DNA of 64,000 bases, taken from contig JAINUW010000304.1 in NCBI GenBank assembly GCA_020205615.1, positions 186,001 through 250,000 of the forward strand, in the 5' to 3' direction. Made by a program: the position numbers and the translations under genes. The notes under the pieces were generated by a model, which searched no databases, was not told the DNA's origin, and saw nothing but the letters and a program-made list of their open reading frames with translations. Positions 55,117 through 64,000 of this stretch are shown one piece after another (position 1 is the first letter of the stretch; every line of letters starts with the position of its first letter). The DNA comes from Panax quinquefolius (lineage: Eukaryota; Streptophyta; Magnoliopsida; Apiales; Araliaceae).

Positions 55117-56300
55117 TGAAGTTTTCTTTATAATACGCTTTTTTTTTGTTCATGATTGAAATAAATTTTTCTTTAAGTCAAGGTTCTACTTGGGTATTGG
55201 ATACCGACTTTGGTTATCATAAATATAGATTTATGAAGGGACCAAGGTAAGTAGAAAGTTAAACAAAGATAAGTAATCCTATGTGTGGAAAATGAAGCAA
55301 AGGTTGTCACATTAGCTATAGAAACTTATTGTTTAGCAGCGCTTACCGCAAATCTATTAAGTCAATAAGTTGTTATTGTATTCCAATTCTTGTTAAAAAT
55401 ATTATTTCCATTTTATTGTTGGACAATAAAATTTTTGGTATTATAATTAAGAACAATTGTTGTTCTATTTATAATAATAATGTTTTGTATAGAACCGGAA
55501 TATTACTTAATAAATTTTGTATACTGACTTTACATGAAAATAATTTTGTAAATTGAACAAACTAGTATAAGAAAAGAAATGATCATTCAAAGAGTTGAAT
55601 GTATGTATTTGTTGAATACAAGTGTGAATTATTTGAAAGGTTCAAAGAATTCGTAAGTGAAACAAATTGGCAAAGTATTAAGATTCATTGATTAGATCAA
55701 GGAATAAATATTTGTGCAATAAGTTTTAGATCATCTCAAATGGTTTTTCATAATGGACGCCTCAGACACGCAATAATTGATTGATGTATCCGAAAGGAAA
55801 AATCATACCTTGTTGGACATGGTACGGTCCATAATGATTTTACCGACATTCCAAAGATCCTTCAGGATCATGTCCTAGAAATGGTCGTGATATCTCTTAA
55901 AATGGTAACCTCAAAATCCTACCCCAAGACTCCATAAAAGTTATGGATAGGAGGATTCCTAATCTTAAGTATGTTAAGATAAGGGTTGTCCAACTTATGT
56001 GAAAAGGTTTCAAAGGATAAGCTTGGGACAAGATTTTATAAGTGTCGATTTGTGGGACATCCTAAAGTAAGTTTAGGTATATGTTCTATAATCCTACTTA
56101 GCAAAAGGTGTTTGTTATGAAAACACGCGCTTCTAAGATAAAGGTGTTTATCATCAAGGGGCTAGTGGAGGATAATAGATCTTCAAGAGTTCAAGAACCA
56201 CAAAATACTATAAGTCAAATAAGAGGAACTCGTAGATGTAATTCTATTGTACCACAACCAAATCATAAATCGAATAGTATCAAGATACCCAGAGGTATGG
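55117..56300 (+). pseudogene. pol: Element H protease and integrase, broken
   Basis: At 55180-55220: STWVLDTDFGYH, the protease site with D-T kept and the following Gly/Ser changed. At 55329-55556 an open piece gives the pre-integrase region (KSIKSISCYCIPILVKNIIS, IIKNNCCSIYNNNVLY). From 55560 integrase core text appears in pieces (VEYKCELFE-type, then the SQMTPP and VERRNRT-type area around 55740-55800), and at about 56030-56110 CRFVGHPKVSLGI. Many stops and shifts. The integrase catalytic residues cannot be confirmed. Confidence 0.75.
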
Positions 56301-57287
56301 ATTCATGGATGATGATGATGATGAGGCACACATCATGAAGATGATGATCCGAGTTACATACGATGAGGTAAGAGTTCTAGTGTGTACAAAAGGGACAAGG
56401 TGGGGAGTCGTGAGCGTGACATTCCTAGTATTATATGTTGATATACTACGGATAAGGAATGACATACTAATGCTACAATCAAGAAAGATAAAGTTGTCTA
56501 AACATTCCTCCATGAATGATTTGGGAAGAGTATCTTAATTGGGGATACAAATCTATATAGATAGATTTAAAAGGATCCTCGACTTAACCCAAGGAAAGTA
56601 TATTCATTTGATGCTAAAGTCGTTTAGCATGGCAAACTCCAAGAGATGTCTCATGTCGATGAGCTATGGAGTGTATCTCTTAATAGTCCCCAAAGACTCA
56701 AAAAAAGAGAGATCGCATGAGTAACTATCATGTATGCAATGAAATATACGAGACCGATGTCGATCGCTTATATTATGGAGAAGTTCACTATGAGTCAATG
56801 AAAACATCTTAAAATGCTTAACCAAGACTAAGGATGTGATCATATTCATGGTGGGTCTTAATTAAAACTAGAGGGCTTAATGCACTCAAGTTTTTCGTAT
56901 GTATCAAGACGACAGAAAATCCACTTTAAGGTAAAGTGTTACCTCGAACAGTGGTGTAGTGAATTGAAAGGTTCCAAACAAAGAAAGAGTTGCCGGTTTA
57001 GTGATAAAGACAAAGTAAATAGCTATAAATGAAGTCGCAAGTTGATTGTTTGGATTAAAAGTTCATTACGTAACTAGGAATAGTTCCTAAGTCTCATCTT
57101 GGATCTAAACATGTGTTGGGCACTTTCATTTGATTATTAGAATCATGAAAGATGGGAAATCACTATAGAGATAGTGGACTCTCATGAACAACATTACATA
57201 TCCATTAACTAAAGCTTATCCAACAAAGCAGGATAATCGCCACTTAGAGAAGAAGAGTATAAGATACCAATGGCGATTGGCTTTAGT
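56301..57287 (+). pseudogene. pol: Element H reverse transcriptase and RNase H, broken
   Basis: 56305-56538 and 56539-56724 give FLVLYVDILRIRNDILMLQS, SMNDLGRVS, a stop, LGIQIYIDRFKRILDLTQGK, YIHLMLKSFSMANSKRCL and MSYGVYLL. As in G, the catalytic double-Asp box has one Asp missing, and the same residues are lost after GRVS. RNase H text follows in pieces (about 56890-57250: SVTSNSGVVN, GLVIKTK*IAINEV, then KAYPTK), ending next to the polypurine tract. This is a dead enzyme. Confidence 0.82.
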
Positions 57288-57300
57288 GCAAGTGGGAGAT

Positions 57301-59186
57301 TGAAAGTAGTATGCACACAAGCCAATCATGTTTGATGATAAAGCATATACTTTGTAACAATCTTATTCATTTATTAATAAAAATATTAATTTATTAAAGG
57401 CTTTTAATTATCTACATGATGTCGTTTTTTATAATATGTGATAAACCCATAATTTTAAGCAATGCTTTTAGAATAATGATGATGATCATTCTAATGAGAT
57501 CTAAATTCTTAGAAAGCTTAAAACTAAAATAGTTCCCAATCATGGATTACTAAATTGGGGATTAGTGAATCCGGATAGATTGGAACATACGTTGCTTGCT
57601 CATTGGATGAGGATGATTGATCTCATGATCATTTGTGTGGAGACACTAAAGCAAGTATGTAGGTGCTTATTAGAGAATAAGTTCATCGAACGTGGCTCGC
57701 TAAGGAATACCTAATGGTTTTTTTATTTGCTCGTCAATAGGAATTCTGTAGTGATAGTAGACAAGTAATCCTTGGACTTGAGATCATCATAGTATCTTGT
57801 GTATGATGAGTTATACTTTGACTTATTCCTTAAGACCCTTAGGGTATATCAAAGGGTATGCTTGGGTATAATAAGTTGTATATGGAGATAATGTATGATC
57901 AATAAAGAATCTACCACTTCTAATAAAAGAAGAGAAATGTCCTATGTGATTCGATAAATGACAACCCAATAGTCCTTGGTTAAGGCGTAATGAAATTAGA
58001 AAGGAGTTTCTAATTTGCATTATTTGGAGTCAGGCATTTAAGGATCGAAATACATATAATTAAATAAAATAAGACTCGACAGTAATTTCATGTCTTATAT
58101 TTAATTGGGACATCAGATGGTGGAAGGATTGAATTGTACGCAGAACTATTTACTCAAAGGTTCTTTAATGATTAATGTTGAAATCTATATTATCCGGAAA
58201 GTCGTTGATCGCTAGGAGGCTTATCCCTATGTAGAATAAATATTATTTATTTAAATAAATTAATTGTTTAATTTATTTATTTAAATAAGATTAGAATTGT
58301 TCTAATTGATTTATTCACAATAGGCTTAATATGGAGAACCTAAAGGGTCACACCATAAAAGGAAGAATAATTATTTAAGAAGTTAATGGCATAATCGTAA
58401 TAATATGTTATGTATATTTAATTTAATCTATGGTGATAGGATAAATTAAATAGCTTAATATTTATTATTTAATATTTTAGAAATATTAAATATAAATTAA
58501 TAAGAGGAGTCTTATTAATATTATTACAATTATTATTATTATTTTAATTTCTAAAAGAGTTTAGGAATTAATTTAATATATGTACTCTCATTTATTCCTA
58601 ATTGGATTAGGAAGGAAAATTAGTTAAAGGAGTTTAATTAATTATCCCTAATAAGATTAGGGGAGCTTAATTAATTAAAAGAATTTAATTAATTAAATAA
58701 AACCCAATTCCTTAATTGTTAAGGTGGGTTGCCCACATCTATAAATAAGTGGAGTCTTATTACGGGTGGGAGGAGGTTGTTGATTTTTCAACATACGACA
58801 TAATTCCAATAATTCCAATTTGTTGAGTACACCTTTTCTATAGAGATAGAAAAACTAGGGTTTGAGCCAATACCCTTCTTCTTGAATTCATATTCTTCCT
58901 CGTGGATCACCTCAGAGGCCAAACACATGGGTGGCTAACGCTGATCAAAGGAAGGAACCAAACCCGTGGATTCAAGTTGAACGCGAAAAGGATGGAGGTG
59001 AACTTGTACCGAGGAAGCTCTCGATCTTCAAGGGTATGATTTTATTCTTTATCTTTTCGTTTAATTAATAATGTGCATAAAGGGTGATCGGGTTTATGGT
59101 TTGTAAATTTTTAAAACTCGATTTTTACACGCTTTCGCTCACTTTTATGCAATTGATTGATTCATGAATAATATACAAAACTAACA
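57301..59186 (+). repeat. 3' LTR of Copia element H
   Basis: TGAAAGTAGTATGCACAC..AAAACTAACA, 1886 bp, directly after GCAAGTGGGAGAT. Both ends are intact, with the AAATT duplication on the right at 59187-59191. No genes. Confidence 0.94.
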
Positions 59187-60730
59187 AAATTAACATCTTA
59201 AATACTTAATACTTGTCTTTGTGGTGACACAACAAACTCATATTAAATATTTAATACTCTATTAATTTTATCATGCTGAAAGCGACGTTCGATATTCCAA
59301 ATATCTTTGATCGCTAGGACTTAATATATAATAAAATGAGGGTTTGTTATTAATTTGTCTCATCTTATTTAGCTGCATATACACATATATATAAAATACG
59401 ATCATATTAATGAACATGCCAAGCATGTTTGCATAATAATATATAATATATATAGTATAAGCATGCACATATATAGAATACTATATTCTACTTCTGATTG
59501 ATTATGGACTTTTATTCTAGTTTGGTTCACTAGAGCCACCAAGTGAACCAAAAAAGGTCAAACCCTGGGGGTGCAAGAAATAATATTTAAATATAACTAT
59601 TACATTTAAACTGGGCTCCATTACAAAACGGGTCTTCAAGCGCCTCGCTTCCTCGATCTCTAATTCTTCAAAATTAATTCTAACTATTCCTATTACAAAA
59701 CTATTTAAAATAAATAGAAACCTCGATCAAGTAATCAAGGGAAGTACATAGGAGGAGTTAGAATTTACATTAAGAAAAATTAAAGAAGACGAAGGCACGC
59801 AGTAACCCCATTTAATATAACCCATACATTCATGCATCCAACTAAAATAAAATTCAATCACATCGTCAATAGTCCATAATCAATCCCATTTATTATCATA
59901 CACATCATCATATGCATCAATAAATAACATTCATCTTATGAATAATAAACATTTAATATATATATTGATATCATTTAATGGGCAAATTTAGTTAGTATAA
60001 AATCTAATTTTGAATCAAAATAAACTCCTTTATTTTAATCCAAATTTAAATCAAAATAAAACTATTTTATTTTAATTTATCTAATTTTGAATAAAATAAA
60101 CTATTTTATTTTAATCAAAATCTTTAATCAAAATAAACTCTTTTATTTTAATTAATTATGGAATCCAATTCCAAGTAAAAAAATCTTTAATTAAAATAAA
60201 CTCTTTTATTTTAATTAATTATGGAATCCAATTCCAAGTAAAAAAAAATAAACTCCTTTATTAAAGGAAACACAGATTCTCTTTCCTATTCATAAATAAA
60301 CTCCTTTATTTTGAATAATATGAAATCATATTTCATATCTAAATAAACTCCTTTATTTAAGGAAATTAGGATTCTCTTTTCCTATTCACAAATAAACTCC
60401 TTTATTTTGAATAATATGAAATCTTATTTCATATCTAAATAAACTCCTTTATTTAAGGAAAAATATAATCCAATTTCAACTCCAATTAGTTATCATGGAA
60501 TCCAATTCCAACTCTAATTAGTTAATATGAAATTTAATTTTAAAATTAAAATAAACCTTTTATTTTAAGATTAAAATTAATATTTTATTTTAAAATTAAA
60601 ATAAACTTTTATTTTAATTATAAAATTATTAAATATATATTACATATACATAATATATGTTACTAATATATATATATATATAATATATGTTACTAAGTAT
60701 ATATATGTCATACTTATATATATATGTTAT

Positions 60731-60771
<41 letters not shown>

Positions 60772-60810
60772 TATATATATCCATTATATATGTAATCTTA
60801 ACAATATATA

Positions 60811-61088
60811 TATATATAAAAAAAAAAAAAAAAAAATATTGAACTGTAAAGAGCCTCTATTACAAAAAAAAAAAAAAAAATGGCAATGTAAAGAGCCTCT
60901 ACCATTACACAAAAAAAAAAAAAAAAAAAAAATCCCAACTGTAAGATCAAGTAAAGAGCCTCTACCATTAAAAAAAAAAATAAAATAAAATAAAAAATAA
61001 AAAAAATCCCAACCGTAAGAGCCTCTACCGGCTTACAAAAAAAAAAAAAAAAAAAAATAAAAAAAATCCCAACTAGTAAGAGCCTCAC

Positions 61089-61126
<38 letters not shown>

Positions 61127-61160
61127 TCAGAGTAAGAGCCTCTACCTATAAACAAAATGT
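60811..61160. repeat. A-run plus GAGCCTCTACC tandem array in the leader of G
   Basis: About six units of 50-65 bp. Each has a run of about 17-33 A (partly interrupted) followed by TCCCAACTGTAAGAGCCTCTACC or a variant. The matching place in H (52165-52205) has only two A-runs and no such unit, so the array grew in G. Confidence 0.85.
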
Positions 61161-61559
61161 TTTTATAATATATTTTATAATAAAATAAAAATATTTGTTA
61201 TAAATATATTGTTTTTATAAAACAATATTATTTTTTATATATAAAATAAAAAAAATATTTATAAAAACAAATATTTTATAACAAATATTTTATAATATAT
61301 TTTATAACAAAAATAAAAACACATTTTTATAAAATAAACAAACATTTGCTATATTTTATAACAAAAATAAAAACATTTGTTTTATAAAAACAAACATTTG
61401 CTATGGATTTTTTTTATTTTATTTTTTTTTTTTTGTAGTTTATAGAGACTCTTATACGATTTTTTTTTTTTTTTATAATGACATGGTAAATGTCATGTCT
61501 TGGCCATTAAAAAAGGGTTCAAGACGCAGAGACTACAAAGAATTGGTTGTGGATGGAGT

Positions 61560-61560
<1 letters not shown>

Positions 61561-61597
<37 letters not shown>
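61561..61597. repeat. (TA)n microsatellite
   Basis: About 37 bp of alternating T and A in the leader of G. Confidence 0.92.
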
Positions 61598-61600
<3 letters not shown>

Positions 61601-61839
61601 GTCATCCTCGAGACATCCTTATTTAATCACATGGGCATCAACCTTGATATCCAATTAATCAATGAATTGTTTTTTACAAAATGCAGATTGCAATTTCGCG
61701 ATTTTTATTTTATTTTATTTTTTTAAATAATTTTATACCATAAAATTATGTCCAATTAAATTGTTCTAAACACACATCAATATACATATCAAATTAAAAT
61801 AATTAATAATTTCAGATAAAGGTTTGGCTCGATGCCAAT

Positions 61840-63682
61840 CGTTAGGTTTTGTAGTATTCATGAACGCAATCAAATTGCAAAAAAATTTAAACGTAAAAAT
61901 CGTAGAGTTTTAAAATTTACAAACCATATACCCTTGATCATCTTTTATGCACAATTATTAATTAAACGAAAAGATAAAGAATAAAATCATACCTTGAAGA
62001 TCGAGCTTCCTCGTACAAGTTCACCTCCAAATCCTTTTCGCTCAACTTGAATTCACCAGTTTGGTTTCTTCCTTCGATCAACGTTAGCCACCCAAGTATT
62101 TGGCCTCAGAGGTGATCCACCAAGGAAGAAGAAGGATTCAAGAAGATGGGTGGTTGGCTAAACCCTAGTTTTTCTATCTCTATAAAAATGAGCTGCATTT
62201 CTCCAACCATTAGAATAACACTCGCCTCAGATATCTAATATAAGACTCCTCTTATAAAGATATCAAGTAACCTTATTAAAATAAGGTATTATTTAATTAA
62301 AACCTTTTAATTAAATGGGCTCCTTAATCTTATTAGGGATAATTAATTAAACTCCTTTAATTAATTTTTCCTCCTAATCCTATTAGGAATAAATGAGAGT
62401 ACTTATATTAAATTAATTCCTAAACCTTTTAGAAATTAAAATAATAATAATAATTTTAATAATATTAATAAGACTCCTCTTATTAATTTATATTTAATAT
62501 TTCTAAAATATTAAATAATAATATTAAGCTATTTAATTTATTCTATCACCATAGATTAAATTAAATATACATAACATATTATTACGATTATGCCATTAAC
62601 TTCTTAAATAATTATTCTTCCTTTTATGGTGTGACCCTTTAGGTTCTCCATATTAAACCGGTTGTGAATAAATCAATTAGAACAATTCTAATCTTATTTA
62701 AAAAAATAAATTAAACAATTAATTTATTTGAATAAATAATATTTATTCTACAATAGGGATAAGCCTCCCTAGCGATCAACAACTTTCCAGATAATATAGA
62801 TTTCAACATTAATCATAAAAGAACCTTTGAGAAAATAGTTACCGTACAATTCAATCCTTCCACCATACAATGTCCCAATTAAATATAAAATATGAAATTA
62901 TCACAAGTCTTATTTTATTTAATTATATGTATTTCGATCCTTAAATGCACAACACCAAATAATGCAAATTAGAAACTTCTTTCTAATTTCATTCTGCCTT
63001 GGCCAAGGACTACTGGGTTGTCATTTATCGAATCACATAGGACATTTCTCTTCTTTTAATAGAAGTGGTAGATACTTTATTGATCATAAATTATCTCCAT
63101 GTACAACTTATTATACCCAAGCATACCCTTTGATATACCCTAAGGGTCTTAAGGAATAAGTCAAAGTATAACTCATCATACACAAGATACTATGATGATC
63201 TCAAGTCCAAGGATCACTTGACTACTATCACTACAGAATTCCTATCGACAGCAAATAAAACTCCATTAGGTATTCCTTAGCGAGCCAATGCTCAAATGAA
63301 CTTATTCTCCAATAAGCACCTACATACTTGCTTTTAGTGTCTCCACACAAATGATCATGAGATCAATCATCCTCATCCAATGAGCAAGCATCAGATGTAC
63401 CAATCTATCCGGATTCACTAATCCTCAATTTAGTAATCCAATGATTGGGAACTATTTTAGTTTTAAGCTTTCTAAGAATTTAGATCTCATTAGAATGATC
63501 ATCATCATTATTCTAAAAGCGTTGCTTAAAACTATTGATTTATCACATATTATAAAACAGCATCATGTAGATAATTAAAAGCCTTTAATAAATTAATACT
63601 TTTTATTAATAAATGAATAAGATTGTTACAAAGTATATGCTTTATCATCAAACATGATTGGCTTGTGTGCATACTACTTTCA
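61840..63682 (-). repeat. 5' LTR of Copia element G
   Basis: CGTTAGGTTTTG (first base changed from T) to CTACTTTCA, 1843 bp, with the primer site just to its left on the plus map and ATAGC at 63683-63687. It matches 42935-44787. No genes; the frame 62962-63159 is LTR text. Confidence 0.92.
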
Positions 63683-63816
63683 ATAGCAACACATAGTAAT
63701 TGTAATATAAACTTTACTTTACATCTTATAACCCTTCCTATTATATATGATGTGCAACTTAAGTATATTATACTTAAAAGGTTGAATAGAAGCTAATGGA
63801 TGTATTTTAACAGAAA
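63683..63816 (+). other. right flank of G, leader of gag I
   Basis: After the ATAGC duplication the text soon becomes similar to the pre-gag spacer of A read on its own strand (TATGATGTGCAACTTAAG, ACTTAAAAGGTTGAATAG, TTTTAACAGAAAATGCC). No ORF. It joins the block K at 42934, although K looks like a minus-strand LTR. Confidence 0.55.
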
Positions 63817-64000
63817 ATGCCTCCAAGACATCAACCACCACGACAGAGAACCACTGAGAATAACAACGACAATGAGGAAAGAAACCCAGTTCAACAGCTA
63901 GTGACGTTACTGATGGGTGCTTTGCAGAATCAACCTCAGAATCAAGGTACAATGTTTAAGGATTTCAAGGAGGTTGGACCACCAGAATTTCGTGGGTCCA
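63817..64000 (+). CDS. gag: Gypsy gag of element I, first 61 codons (runs off the window)
   Basis: It opens at ATG 63817 with MPPRHQPPRQRTTENNN, then NPVQQLVTLLMGALQNQPQ and MFKDFKEVGPPEFRGS, and is open to the window end. It is homologous to the gag starts of A (14894) and D (37262), and it reaches into the same GPPEF block where the gag of F is cut by LTR J. No break is seen in the 61 codons available, so this may be the least decayed gag here. Whether the rest is intact cannot be judged. Confidence 0.85.
   Translation, partial: MPPRHQPPRQRTTENNNDNEERNPVQQLVTLLMGALQNQPQNQGTMFKDFKEVGPPEFRGS

Larger units (their letters stand above)
59192..61821 (-). other. leader of G, LTR-proximal part
   Basis: Noncoding. 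Right to left: A/T-rich LTR-proximal text; TA runs (61560-61597, 60700-60770); an A-run array with GAGCCTCTACC (60811-61160); the inverted-unit array (60000-60620); the 11-bp hairpin (59521-59552); the third palindromic repeat (59217-59235, one change). The 96-codon frame at 60798-61088 is only the A-run array read on the minus strand as poly-Phe. It follows the leader of H block by block. Confidence 0.8.

Noticed and set aside
56108..56338. Separate 76-codon gene on the plus strand
   Set aside because: It is the end of the integrase region of H (after CRFVGHPK) in one of several shifting frames, not an independent gene.
60798..61088. Open frame rich in Phe on the minus strand, looking like a membrane protein
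   Set aside because: It is the A-run array read backwards; the frame is open only because AAA/TTT runs contain no stop.

Overview
This window is plant nuclear DNA, most likely intergenic or pericentromeric heterochromatin of a eudicot; I cannot name the species. It is strongly AT-rich. I see no host gene, tRNA, rRNA, CRISPR array or bacterial feature. Almost every stretch can be assigned to an LTR retrotransposon, and the elements are nested several deep. Most belong to chromodomain-type Ty3/Gypsy lineages (RT with FIDDIL, integrase with HHCC and D-D-35-E, initiator-Met-type primer sites reading TTGGTATCAAAGC). The right third is Ty1/Copia of an Angela/BARE-like type (LTRs of about 1.85 kb, leader of about 2.2 kb, element of about 9 kb).

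Layout, with labels I assigned. L (1-1479) is a minus-strand Gypsy LTR that cuts the RT of an old minus-strand Gypsy element F (1480-2965, continuing at 22158-22576). A (2966-22157, minus) is a Gypsy element inserted in the gag of F. A carries two later solo LTRs: B (9714-14331, TSD ACCAG) in its gag and E (16599-19540, TSD ATGAC) in its 5' LTR. J (22577-23053, probably resuming at 41181-42058) is an LTR in the N-terminal part of the F gag. D (23054 to about 39095, minus) is a Gypsy element inside J, and it carries C (26987-35191, plus), a gutted Gypsy element with large LTRs inserted in the D reverse transcriptase. Next to the 5' end of D lies a 3-kb inverted repeat (38123-41180). K (42059-42934, resuming after 63682) is a Gypsy LTR-like block that hosts G (42935-63682, minus, TSD ATAGC), a Copia element. 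G contains a solo Copia LTR (44858-46754, TSD ATCCT) and H (50166-59186, plus, TSD AAATT), a sister Copia element in the opposite orientation. The window ends in the first codons of a plus-strand Gypsy gag (I, 63817-64000).

No element is fully intact. The longest open piece is the RT frame of A (7720-8826, 368 codons). D keeps an open RNase H/integrase zinc-finger frame and a chromodomain. C has lost most of pol. G and H share the same defects in their RT, which suggests that a defective lineage was copied in trans.

The less routine signals are: an acidic, partly coiled-coil reading frame upstream of gag, shared by A and D; a short coding tail behind a polypyrimidine-AG tract, kept in the same phase in the LTRs of A, B, C, D, E and J; an uninterrupted 123-codon frame found only in LTR B; an array of WRKY-box hairpins in the U3 of B; hairpin arrays in the LTRs of B and C; and a set of repeated palindromes and hairpins in the Copia leader, kept in both G and H.
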